Below are positions 1-6,707 of a stretch of DNA of 14,635 nucleotides, piece after piece. Below the pieces are notes generated by a model. It did no database searches. It was not told the origin of the DNA and saw nothing but the letters and a program-made list of their open reading frames with translations. Each line of letters opens with the position of its first letter. The stretch's first letter is position 1. Position numbers and translations under genes: made by a program. The DNA comes from JBKQWK01 sp052139595 (GTDB taxonomy: Bacteria; Actinomycetota; Thermoleophilia; UBA2241). Where the stretch lies: the NCBI GenBank assembly GCA_052139595.1, contig JBKQWK010000139.1, positions 1 to 14,635 on the forward strand. The letters run 5' to 3'.

Positions 1-60
1 GTCGCCGCAGGCCACGACCGCCTCGCCGCAGCGCTGCAGGCACCGCCACTTATCTTCTAA
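1..60 (+). CDS. possible C-terminal end of an upstream gene (partial)
   Basis: Frame 1 is open from the window edge for 19 codons and ends at a TAA at 58-60. The peptide ends in QAPPLIF. It is too short to assign to a family and could be a chance open frame. It lies on the same strand as the membrane protein gene that starts at 208, about 150 bases later. Confidence 0.3.
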   Translation, partial: VAAGHDRLAAALQAPPLIF

Positions 61-195
61 ACGCCTTGTCTGCCGATGCACGCCGCGGCCATCATCGTGG
101 CGATCTCGGCCCAATGATGCTCGCTCAGCGGTGGAGGCATCTGGCTAGGTCTTTCGCTGCCGACCTTAACGCACAGAGGTCCGGACGACACGGAG

Positions 196-201
196 TACAC
201 T
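196..201 (+). promoter_or_regulatory. possible -10 element of a leaderless promoter
   Basis: TACACT lies six bases before the ATG at 208. With normal -10 to start-site spacing, transcription would begin at or within a base or two of the ATG, giving a leaderless mRNA. There is no Shine-Dalgarno sequence just upstream of this ATG, which agrees with that reading. No good -35 hexamer is visible at the usual spacing, so the call is tentative. The same hexamer recurs at 1078-1083 upstream of the SDR gene. Confidence 0.3.
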
Positions 202-207
202 GAAGCG

Positions 208-1038
208 ATGCAGTGCGATCTGTTCGCTCTCTCCGTGCCGGCGGGCAAGCAAGCTCTTCTGCTCTTCCTCGTCGGCCTCATCGCCGGCTTCGGCGGGGCG
301 CGCGTTAACGCCCGTCTGGCGCGCGCCCATGTGCGCTGGCGCCTGGGCAGCCTGTGGCATGGCGATGTCCACGTCCACCACGTCGTCTACGGTGTTGTTG
401 TCATGATGGTCACGGGTGGACTCACGTTTGCTCTCGCCTCAGATACAGATTGGCGTAGCTTTCTTGCGTTTCTGTTTGGCGCTGGCAGTGGCTTGGTCCT
501 CGACGAGTTCGCCCTCATCCTGCATCTTGAAGATGTCTATTGGGAAGAAGCAGGTCGCAAGTCGGTCGACGCTGTTGTGCTTACGGCCTCGGTAGCGCTG
601 ATGCTGCTCTTTGGTTTTCTGCCGTTCAGCGCCGAGGCCCAGGTCTGGGCGGGGCCGCGCTGGTTTGCCGCCGTGACCGTTGCCGTCAATCTCGTGGCCG
701 TAGTTATCGCCGCTCTGAAGGGCAAGGTGTGGATGGCGGCAGTAGGTCTACTGCTGCCGGGATTGGCGATCATCGGTGCCATCACCCTGGCCCAACCGGA
801 CTCGCCGTGGGCGCGGCGCCGCTACGCTGGCCGCCCCGACATGCTCGCCCGGGCCGAGCATCACACGGCACTGTGGAGGGCGCGCAAGCATCGTGTGCAC
901 GATCTGATCGGCGGCTCGCCGACGAAGGGCAAGGCCCACGCTGGCGCGTTGGTGGAGAATGACGGTGGAAGGGCGCCCACAGGCGCCGCGGCAGGTCGGC
1001 ACCACCGGAAGCATCTGGCACCACCGTCGGCCCATTGA
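208..1038 (+). CDS. conserved polytopic integral membrane protein of unknown function
   Basis: The 276-residue protein has about five to six hydrophobic segments, roughly at residues 12-30, 55-77, 82-106, 118-139 and a long stretch at 152-195 that could be two helices. A histidine-rich motif (HVHHVVYG, about residues 54-61) sits at the start of the second segment. An acidic motif, LDEFALILHLEDVYW, follows the third. This His-His plus DEFAL/LEDVYW pattern matches, from memory, a family of actinobacterial integral membrane proteins with no assigned function. Clustered His, Asp and Glu near the membrane face could bind metal, but that is inference. The C-terminal 80 residues are basic and His-rich (GRHHRKHL near the end) and probably cytosolic. 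The ATG at 208 has no Shine-Dalgarno and may be read from a leaderless mRNA. Confidence 0.75.
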   Translation: MQCDLFALSVPAGKQALLLFLVGLIAGFGGARVNARLARAHVRWRLGSLWHGDVHVHHVVYGVVVMMVTGGLTFALASDTDWRSFLAFLFGAGSGLVLDEFALILHLEDVYWEEAGRKSVDAVVLTASVALMLLFGFLPFSAEAQVWAGPRWFAAVTVAVNLVAVVIAALKGKVWMAAVGLLLPGLAIIGAITLAQPDSPWARRRYAGRPDMLARAEHHTALWRARKHRVHDLIGGSPTKGKAHAGALVENDGGRAPTGAAAGRHHRKHLAPPSAH

Positions 1039-1101
1039 ATGCCTCTCGCTGAACGCCTGCTTACGGCTGGCTGAGGGTACACTCGTCAAAAGTCCGATCG
1101 C

Positions 1102-1138
1102 CTGACAGCACGGTTGTGTCAGCAGGCGTGTGTGTCAG
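1102..1138 (+). promoter_or_regulatory. inverted and direct repeats upstream of the SDR gene (possible operator)
   Basis: CTGACA at 1102-1107 and TGTCAG at 1117-1122 form a perfect 6-bp dyad with a 9-base centre, and a second TGTCAG follows at 1133-1138. They lie between a possible -10 (TACACT, 1078-1083) and the ribosome binding site of the gene at 1158. The placement suits a repressor site or a small 5' leader hairpin. Six-base dyads arise by chance, so confidence is low. Confidence 0.25.
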
Positions 1139-1157
1139 TTGAAACGGAGGCCTATCT

Positions 1158-1967
1158 ATGCCATCTGCTCGCCCCATTGCTCTCGTCACCGGTGCTTCTT
1201 CGGGTATCGGTGCCGCCCTCGCCGACGTGCTCGCCCGCCGAGACTACGATCTGATTGTCGTCGCCCGTCGCCGTGAGCGCCTGGAGGCACTGGCGCAGCG
1301 GCTGCAGGCGACGACTGCGGCGTCGGTTGAGGTGCTGGTTGCCGATCTCACCGCGTCCGCCGATCTGGCGAAGGTTGCCGAGCGGGTCGCCGGCGAAGAA
1401 CGACTCGACCTGCTCGTCAACAATGCCGGCTTCGGCGGCTACGCCCCCTTCGCCGAGGTTGACCCCAACGTCGTTGCGCAGCTCATCGACATTCACGCGC
1501 AGGCGCCGGTTACTCTTGTGCGTGCCGCTCTGCCGGGCTTGATTGCCCGTGGCCACGGTGCGGTGGTGAATGTGGCTTCGTTGCTCGCCCTGAGTGGGCC
1601 GCTGGCGATGCGCATGAGCGGTCGGGCAACGTACGCGGCGGCCAAATCATTCCTGCTGGTCTTTACCCAAGCGCTTGCCGGTGAGCTTGAGGGCACGGGC
1701 GTGCACGCCATGGTCTGCTTGCCGGGTATGGTGGAGAGCGAGTTCCACGGTCTCACCGCGCGCAGCCTGCCGGGCGTGCCCATCATGAGTTCTGAGGACA
1801 TCGCCGTCGCGATCGTGAGCGGTCTGGACCAGGGCGAAGTGGTCTGCGTGCCAGGTCTCGAAGATGTGAACCTCTTTGCCAGCTTGCGGGACCTGCAGCA
1901 GGCGGCGCTGGCCGGCGGCAATCGCAGCGAGCTGGCGACCCGTTATAGGCACCACGTAGTGGGCTAG
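1158..1967 (+). CDS. SDR-family NAD(P)-dependent oxidoreductase
   Basis: The 269-residue classical short-chain dehydrogenase/reductase has the expected Rossmann motifs: TGASSGIG at residues 11-18 for the dinucleotide, VADLT around 61-65, and NNAG at 88-91. The catalytic set is complete: Ser141 and Tyr159-x3-Lys163 (YAAAK). ARRRERL after the second strand places arginines where NADP(H) would be preferred over NAD(H), which is inference. The LPGMVESEFH segment after the catalytic region is typical of the DltE/YqjQ-like group of SDRs acting on carbonyl or hydroxyl groups of unknown substrates. The start is supported by GGAGG eight bases before the ATG. The gene ends 10 bases from the stop of the convergent DUF2252 gene. 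The substrate cannot be read from the sequence. Confidence 0.92.
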   Translation: MPSARPIALVTGASSGIGAALADVLARRDYDLIVVARRRERLEALAQRLQATTAASVEVLVADLTASADLAKVAERVAGEERLDLLVNNAGFGGYAPFAEVDPNVVAQLIDIHAQAPVTLVRAALPGLIARGHGAVVNVASLLALSGPLAMRMSGRATYAAAKSFLLVFTQALAGELEGTGVHAMVCLPGMVESEFHGLTARSLPGVPIMSSEDIAVAIVSGLDQGEVVCVPGLEDVNLFASLRDLQQAALAGGNRSELATRYRHHVVG

Positions 1968-1977
1968 CGCCACTGCT

Positions 1978-3420
1978 TCACACGCCTGTTTCGGCGTTGA
2001 CCCTACCTGCGGCGATCGCCTGAACGAGAATCTTATAGTCGCGTTCTGTCTGGTCGGCATATGCCGCCGCGAAGTCGGCCAGCGCATGGTCGAAGCGGTC
2101 GCTCGTGCCCAGGTAGGCGGCGATGGCAATGCGGTCACCGCCGCGTGCGTGGGCACGCGCCAGAGCCCAGCCACAGAACTCAGCGTACATACTGAGGCCA
2201 GCGGGCTGGGCGATCTCGTCGATCACGACCGAGCCCTTCATATCGCGCAGCTGCCGCCAGTAGTAGTCGCGTCCATCTGAGTCGCGAATCCAGCCGAGGA
2301 AAATGTCGCTCGCCGCCTGCATGAGTCGTTGCCCGGCCACGACACGGTGAGCCTTGTTGCGGTAGATGCTGGGACCAGCGAAGGGTTCGAGTACCGACGT
2401 GCCGGCCTCTTTGATTTGCAGAAACAGCGGATCGTTGTCGTCGCATCCTTTGAACAGGCCGATGAAGCAGCGTCTGCCGACGCTGCCGACGCCGACGACA
2501 TCGCGTGCGAAGTCGAGCAAGGTAAAGCGCTCGATGAGCACGCGCCGGTCGTCTTCGAGTGTGTGTCGGTAAGCGTCGAAGGCGGCGTTCACGTGTGCCG
2601 CCTCTGTCCCGTTGCCGGTGTCGCAGTGGCTGATCAGGGGAGGATCATCAATGATGCGTCGCTGGCCGTCGACGATGGCGGTGAGCTGGCCCTGGGCCTG
2701 CAGGCTGTCGCGCCGGCGAGCTCTGGCAATGTCGCGTTCGCTCGATTTCTTCTTGATGCCGGTCGTGCGGCGGATCATGGCCAGTGCGTCTGCGGCGCTG
2801 ACGCGCGCATACCAGACCTCCAGATCAGGCATGGCCGCGTAGGCGGTCATGTGCTCACGGTACGAGCACGCTGCAGCGAGGGCGGCTTCACGGCAGACGG
2901 CGGCGCTGAAGCCGTTGCTGCGGCCGGCGACGGCGAAGCTCGCTGCCAGGCGCTTGAGATCCCATTCGAACGGTCCCGGCAGCGTCTCGTCGAAGTCGTT
3001 CAGATCGAAGAGGAGACTGCGCTCTGGTGAGGCGTAGAGCCCGAAGTTGGCCAGGTGCGCGTCACCGCAGAGCTGAGTGCGGATGCCGCAGGCCGGTGTT
3101 GTTGCCAAGTCGGCCGCCATGATGGCGGCGGCGCCGCGGTAAAAGGCCAGCGGCGACGCCGCCATGCGGCCGTAGCGGATGGGCACCAGATCGGGCAGTC
3201 GCGCGTCGTCCTGGGCGGCGAGGGTCGCAACCGGGTCGAGCCGGTCAGGCGGCGGCGACCACGTCGCCTGACCGGCTCGAGCTGCAACGGCACGCGCCGC
3301 CTTACCGGCCGCTTGCCGTTTCTCAGCTGCACGTCGCTGGTCCGACGCGTCTGCCGGCAATGCAGCCGACTGAGCCGTGTCGTCTGCGGCTAACGGTGCC
3401 TTCTTCGACTTGGCGCTCAT
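1978..3420 (-). CDS. DUF2252 family protein (kinase-like fold suspected)
   Basis: The protein is 480 residues from the chosen ATG at 3420, which has GAGGTGG just upstream. A longer open frame runs to 3705, but that extension looks like random high-GC translation. Recognisable DUF2252 blocks are RYGRMAASPLAFYRGAA (about 82-98), QLCGDAHLANFG (about 116-127), FDLNDFDETLPGPFEWDLKRLA (starting about 138), and a C-terminal YADQTERDY block. CGDAHxxNFG and the FDLNDFDE motif resemble the catalytic HGDxHxxN and metal-binding DxD/DFD elements of aminoglycoside/choline-kinase-like phosphotransferases. A small-molecule kinase role is therefore plausible, but the family has no firm function. The first 60 residues are Lys/Ala-rich and probably disordered. 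It is convergent with the SDR gene and divergent from the metallo-hydrolase gene at 3670. Confidence 0.88.
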   Translation of the reverse strand: MSAKSKKAPLAADDTAQSAALPADASDQRRAAEKRQAAGKAARAVAARAGQATWSPPPDRLDPVATLAAQDDARLPDLVPIRYGRMAASPLAFYRGAAAIMAADLATTPACGIRTQLCGDAHLANFGLYASPERSLLFDLNDFDETLPGPFEWDLKRLAASFAVAGRSNGFSAAVCREAALAAACSYREHMTAYAAMPDLEVWYARVSAADALAMIRRTTGIKKKSSERDIARARRRDSLQAQGQLTAIVDGQRRIIDDPPLISHCDTGNGTEAAHVNAAFDAYRHTLEDDRRVLIERFTLLDFARDVVGVGSVGRRCFIGLFKGCDDNDPLFLQIKEAGTSVLEPFAGPSIYRNKAHRVVAGQRLMQAASDIFLGWIRDSDGRDYYWRQLRDMKGSVVIDEIAQPAGLSMYAEFCGWALARAHARGGDRIAIAAYLGTSDRFDHALADFAAAYADQTERDYKILVQAIAAGRVNAETGV

Positions 3421-3669
3421 GCCGCCACCTCTTCGTCGGGGAACCAGTCGTGCGTACTGTACTCCCTCGTGACGTTGATCTGCGTTTGTCGACGTCGGCG
3501 CAGACCGTGCCTCTTTGGTTAGGCGTGCACCACTGGCGACCGACGTGTACTCTGATCCGGTGGTGCCGGTGAGAGGCGGTCGGCGGGGGCGGACCTTACT
3601 GCTCACGGCGCGACCGCACTGGTCGGAACGGAGAGTGCCCATGGGGGTACGCGTGGGTCGAGCGCGACG
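3421..3669. promoter_or_regulatory. divergent intergenic region with a possible 10-codon leader ORF
   Basis: These 249 bases separate the divergent starts of the DUF2252 and metallo-hydrolase genes, so they should hold both promoters. I cannot pick convincing -35/-10 pairs; TACTCT at 3548-3553 is the best -10-like element for the plus strand. A short plus-strand frame, MGVRVGRARR, starts at an ATG at 3641 behind a GGAGAG-like site and ends in a TGA at 3671-3673. That TGA overlaps the ATG at 3670 as ATGA, an arrangement that could couple translation. The hydrolase ATG itself has a weak ribosome binding site, which makes coupling attractive but unproven. Confidence 0.4.
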
Positions 3670-4437
3670 ATGACAACGAGCGTGCGCATAACGTACGTCG
3701 GTCACAGCACCGTCCTCATTGAGATGGATGGCGTGCGCGTGCTCACGGATCCATGGCTGCGCCTGCGGCTGGGACCGCTGGTGCGCTTCGCTCCTTTGCC
3801 CAAGCCCTCGCCAGAGACGTATGCGAACCTTGACGCGGTTCTGCTCTCACATTCGCACGTCGACCATCTTGATCCGGCGTCGTTACGCCGCATTGACCGT
3901 GGCACGCGGGTCCTGGCCGCGCCGGGTTGCAGCTCCGCCTTGACCCGGCTCAGATTCGCCAGCATTGAGGAGATGCTGCCCGGCCAGGCGACGACCGTGG
4001 GCACGGTGCGCGTGGTTGCCACGGGGGCGCGTCACCAGAGCGCGCGCACGCCACTGCACAGTATCGTTCCCAGTCTCGGCTTCGTCTGCGCCGGCAGTGC
4101 ATCGGTTTACTTCGCCGGCGACACGGCTCTCTTCGCAGGCATGCGCGATCTGTGGCCCGGTCTTGACGTGGCGCTCATACCGGTGGCCGGCATCGGGCCG
4201 CGGTTGCCTGAACGTGAGCATCTTGGCCCGCTTACGGCCGCGCGGGCACTGACGCTGTTGCGGCCGAAGGTGGCGATCCCCATACACTGGGGCACGATGG
4301 GCGTGCCAGGCAACAAGCGTTTGCAGGTGCACAGTGAGCACGCCAGCAGGTTGTTTGCCGAGCACGCCGCAGAACTTGCGCCAGACGTGAAGGTCATCGT
4401 CCTGGCGCCGGGCACAGCGACTCAGGTCATGTGGTGA
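3670..4437 (+). CDS. metallo-beta-lactamase-fold metal-dependent hydrolase (UlaG/NAPE-PLD-like)
   Basis: The 255-residue protein opens with the strand pattern TYVGHSTVLIEMDGVRVLTDPW typical of UlaG/RomA/NAPE-PLD-type metallo-beta-lactamase-fold proteins. The metal ligands are visible in order: HSHVDH at 61-66, His122 in the ARHQSAR segment, Asp151 in YFAGDT, and His206 in IPIHWGT. The fold therefore looks catalytically complete with a two-metal site. No signal peptide is seen, so it is probably cytosolic. Family members hydrolyse phosphodiester, lactone or amide bonds; the NAPE-PLD-like H-x-S-x-R segment hints at phosphodiester chemistry, as inference. The gene is divergent from DUF2252 and followed 39 bases later by the small membrane protein gene. 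The start may be coupled to the short upstream frame at 3641-3673. Confidence 0.88.
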   Translation: MTTSVRITYVGHSTVLIEMDGVRVLTDPWLRLRLGPLVRFAPLPKPSPETYANLDAVLLSHSHVDHLDPASLRRIDRGTRVLAAPGCSSALTRLRFASIEEMLPGQATTVGTVRVVATGARHQSARTPLHSIVPSLGFVCAGSASVYFAGDTALFAGMRDLWPGLDVALIPVAGIGPRLPEREHLGPLTAARALTLLRPKVAIPIHWGTMGVPGNKRLQVHSEHASRLFAEHAAELAPDVKVIVLAPGTATQVMW

Positions 4438-4438
4438 G

Positions 4439-4454
4439 CCGACAACTCTGTCGG
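4439..4454 (+). terminator. small hairpin after the metallo-hydrolase gene
   Basis: CCGACA at 4439-4444 and TGTCGG at 4449-4454 form a perfect 6-bp stem with a 4-base loop, starting two bases after the stop codon. Flanking bases can add a G:U and an A:U pair. No T-run follows. It could be a weak terminator, an attenuator before the gene at 4477, or an mRNA 3'-end stabiliser. Confidence 0.3.
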
Positions 4455-4476
4455 TTGGCGTCGACTGGGGGTTTCA

Positions 4477-4773
4477 ATGGGCTGCTGCTTCGGGTGTGTC
4501 GGCACGTTCTTTCCGCGCCTTGCTCTGTTCTTCGTCTGGGTGTTCACGAACCTCGTTGATCGCGCCTTCACGGGCTTCGCCGTGCCGTTGCTGGGGTTCA
4601 TTTTTCTCCCCTTTACGACCCTGATGTACGTGTTCGTTTACGAGCCGCTGCGCAATGGACCTGGCGCACTTGGCTGGGCACTCGTCGTGCTGGCGCTGCT
4701 CATCGATCTCAGCGCTTATGGCGGCACTGGCTACACCAACCGCGAGCGCATGTTGCGCCGCTGGTACAACTGA
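4477..4773 (+). CDS. small conserved membrane protein of unknown function
   Basis: The 98-residue protein has a GGGGG ribosome binding site a few bases before its ATG. It has a Cys-rich N-terminus (Cys3, Cys4, Cys7). Hydrophobic segments lie at about residues 9-25, 34-53 and 62-80, followed by a basic C-terminal tail ending NRERMLRRWYN. The VPLLGFIFLPFTTLMYVFVY core resembles small hypothetical membrane proteins common in Actinobacteria; I know of no assigned function. The early cysteines are not a lipobox. The gene is codirectional with the metallo-hydrolase and convergent with the cyclodeaminase-family gene, whose stop is 26 bases away. Confidence 0.75.
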   Translation: MGCCFGCVGTFFPRLALFFVWVFTNLVDRAFTGFAVPLLGFIFLPFTTLMYVFVYEPLRNGPGALGWALVVLALLIDLSAYGGTGYTNRERMLRRWYN

Positions 4774-4799
4774 CGTCGACCCTGCTGCCGCCGGGCGCT

Positions 4800-5789
4800 T
4801 CAGTCGCTACAGAACTCACTACCCAGGCCTAGGCTGGTGGCGCGGGCGTAAGCAAGTCGAGCGATGGCGGTGTCCTGGACACCGACACCGGTGAGGTCGC
4901 AGATCGTGATTTCGCTATCGCGTCGCCGGCCGCGCTTGGCAGCGGCAGTGAGTTCGCCCAGCTCGTCGACCTTGTTCTCGCTGATGATGTGCTCGGCTTT
5001 GGCGTGCTGGAGTTCGCCACGCGTAAAGGCTTGCGCAATGCGGTCGCAGACCACACGGTCGGCACGTGCGAAGCAGTCCGCGTACAGCTCCTGCTTGCCA
5101 GGCATGTCGCTGCCCATACAGGTGACGTGCACGCCGGGACGAAGCCACGCGGCACGCAGGAACGGTTGCCGCGCCGGTGTGGCCGTGACGACGATATCGG
5201 CGCCGCGCACGACCGTCTCGGCGTCCGGGCAGATGCTCACTCGGACCTTCAGCTCGGTCGCCATCTCGTCGGCGTAGCGGGTCACGTCGGATGTCGAGAG
5301 AGCCCATACGAGTACGTTCTTGATGTTGCGCACCAGCTTGAGCCCGCGCAGCTGGTAGCGGGCCTGGGCGCCAGCGCCGATGATGCCCGCCGTGACGGCG
5401 TCGCGACGGGCGAGATACTCGGCGGCGATGGCGCCGGCGAGGCCGGTACGCAGCTCGGTCAGGTAACCATTGTCGGCGAGGATGGCCTGCAGAAAGCCGG
5501 TCTCAGCATTGATGAGGATCATGACGCCACTGCCAAATGGCAGGCCCTTGGCAGGGTTGTCGAAGTAGCCTGAGGCGACTTTGACGGCGAAACTGTCGAG
5601 GCCGTGGATGTAGGCGGTCTTGATGTCGACGTCGCCATGATGTTCGGCGACCTCGATGCTGATGACCGGCGGAGCATAGGCGCGTCCCTGGGCGAGGCGC
5701 GTGAAACCTTCGGCAATGGCGTCCATCGCCTCGCGTGTAAAGCCCACGCAGCGGCGCAGGTCGGATTCGTTGAGCAGCGTGATCTTCAT
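4800..5789 (-). CDS. ornithine cyclodeaminase / mu-crystallin family oxidoreductase
   Basis: The protein is 329 residues from the ATG at 5789, which has AGAGGA upstream; this matches the usual family length of 310-350. The N-terminal dimerisation/substrate domain contains AVKV with the conserved Lys70 and the block LTELRTGLAGAIAAEYLAR with Arg114. The NAD(P)-binding Rossmann motif is GAGAQAR (138-144), followed by ADIVVTATP and the DLTGVGVQDTAIA block near the C-terminus. Family members cyclise ornithine, reduce cyclic imines (ketimine reductase/mu-crystallin), or act as iminosuccinate reductase (BhcD), ectoine-utilisation EutC or alanine dehydrogenase. The LPFGSGVMILINAETGFLQAI block and general layout look closest to the EutC/BhcD-type branch, but I cannot fix the substrate. 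No ectoine or beta-hydroxyaspartate genes are visible nearby. A 76-base gap separates it from the phosphatase gene upstream. Confidence 0.9.
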   Translation of the reverse strand: MKITLLNESDLRRCVGFTREAMDAIAEGFTRLAQGRAYAPPVISIEVAEHHGDVDIKTAYIHGLDSFAVKVASGYFDNPAKGLPFGSGVMILINAETGFLQAILADNGYLTELRTGLAGAIAAEYLARRDAVTAGIIGAGAQARYQLRGLKLVRNIKNVLVWALSTSDVTRYADEMATELKVRVSICPDAETVVRGADIVVTATPARQPFLRAAWLRPGVHVTCMGSDMPGKQELYADCFARADRVVCDRIAQAFTRGELQHAKAEHIISENKVDELGELTAAAKRGRRRDSEITICDLTGVGVQDTAIARLAYARATSLGLGSEFCSD

Positions 5790-5865
5790 GCGGTTCCTCT
5801 CGCTGCGGCGACTGCCTGTCGCAGCGATTGTAGCGGATGCAGACCGCACGCGGGGCTTCTGATGG

Positions 5866-6507
5866 CTAAATGCCACCCACAGAGCGCAGGGCTGCCGGCA
5901 GATGACTGGCGTCGGCGAGGCGGTGCAGAAGCGGCCCCCGCGGCGTGAACTCGATGCTCGTGAAGGTGCCAACCGGTTGAGCGACGCGGCTACGATAGTG
6001 GTCAATGTCGACACCCAGCAGGGCACAGACGAGGACGCGGATCGTGGCCTTGTGAGAGACGACGAGCACATCGCCTTCGGTGTGCACGCTGCGGATGCGC
6101 CCCACAACGGGCAGCGCACGGGCGGCAACGTCGTAGCCAGACTCGCCCTGAGGCGCCGCCGTGAGGCCGGGATGCTCGTCCCACGTCGCGTACGCTTCCG
6201 GGTCGAGCGCTCGGGCCTCGTCGACGGTCATGCCTTCCCAGACGCCGTGGGCGATCTCGCGCAGTCCGTCCTCGACGATGATTGGCAGGCCCAGACGATC
6301 AGCGGTTGGGCCTGCCGTCTCGCGCGCCCGAGTCTGCGGGCTGCAGTAAATGGCGCGCCAGTCGCCACTGTTTAGGCAGCGTGCCGCGACCAGCTCAGCC
6401 ATCTCGTGACCCTGGGCACTCAGCTGACAGTCGCCGGCGCCACAAAAGATGTGGTCGCGGCTGGCCGTGGTTTCACCGTGACGTACGAAGTGTATTGTGA
6501 GACCCAT
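5866..6507 (-). CDS. histidine phosphatase family protein (phosphoglycerate-mutase-like)
   Basis: The 213-residue protein begins HFVRHGET with the phospho-accepting His10 between Arg9 and Glu12. It continues with SPQTRARET (Arg60), the acid/base Glu84 in LREIAHGVWEG, and the second histidine His152 in VVSHKATIRVL. That is a complete branch-1 histidine phosphatase active site. The length and the xGVWEGMTxxEA segment fit the cobC/PhoE/2,3-bisphosphoglycerate-independent broad-specificity phosphatases rather than the larger cofactor-dependent glycolytic dPGM. It is cytosolic. The ATG at 6507 has GGAGAG just upstream. It lies downstream of signal peptidase I across a 200-base low-complexity spacer. 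Candidate substrates include phosphorylated sugars or alpha-ribazole phosphate; no cobalamin genes are near. Confidence 0.9.
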   Translation of the reverse strand: MGLTIHFVRHGETTASRDHIFCGAGDCQLSAQGHEMAELVAARCLNSGDWRAIYCSPQTRARETAGPTADRLGLPIIVEDGLREIAHGVWEGMTVDEARALDPEAYATWDEHPGLTAAPQGESGYDVAARALPVVGRIRSVHTEGDVLVVSHKATIRVLVCALLGVDIDHYRSRVAQPVGTFTSIEFTPRGPLLHRLADASHLPAALRSVGGI

Positions 6508-6707
6508 GATCTCTCCGTGAGCTTTGGGGTTGCGGCGCTGAAACTCAACCTATCACGCCAACCAGCAGTCTTACCATTGCGAAAACCGGCGGCCGCGGCG
6601 ATCGCTGCCGCCGCGGCGAACGTAGGCGTTGTGACGAACGCTGGCGCAACAAACGCCGGGACCGTGACGAATGCCACCACCGTGACAATCGCCGCCAGCC
6701 CGTCTTG
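6508..6707. other. low-complexity spacer between signal peptidase and phosphatase genes
   Basis: This 200-base spacer has two notable parts. At 6592-6617 two copies of GCCGCGGC, each self-complementary, can pair around a 10-base centre. Read on the minus strand they are followed closely by CGCCGGTTTT, so this could be a terminator for the signal peptidase gene, though several alternative pairings exist. At 6628-6697 there is an imperfect tandem repeat (separate entry). Frames on both strands are open here, giving repetitive Ala/Val/Thr peptides, but no start has a ribosome binding site, so I call no gene. Confidence 0.4.
6628..6697. repeat. degenerate tandem repeat of about 18 bp, four units
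   Basis: Units at 6628-6645, 6646-6661, 6662-6679 and 6680-6697 share a core like GTGACGAAYGCC. They are 16-18 bases long with several mismatches each. The two middle-right units both begin CCGTGAC. On the minus strand the array would read as repeats of AFVT/AFVA, on the plus strand as VTNAG/ATNAG. It may be an old slippage product or protein-binding repeats. The function is unknown. Confidence 0.4.

Noticed and set aside
57..281. 74-codon minus-strand frame with an end resembling SEHHWAEIATMMAAA
   Set aside because: It overlaps the start of the membrane protein gene, has no ribosome binding site, and its first part looks like random translation. Only the last 27 residues look protein-like.
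2329..3030. 233-codon plus-strand open frame
   Set aside because: It is antisense to the DUF2252 gene and lacks a ribosome binding site or family similarity.
6420..6680. 86-codon minus-strand frame with Ala/Val/Phe/Thr repeats
   Set aside because: It arises from the tandem repeat, has no Shine-Dalgarno, and overlaps the phosphatase gene by 88 bases in another frame.
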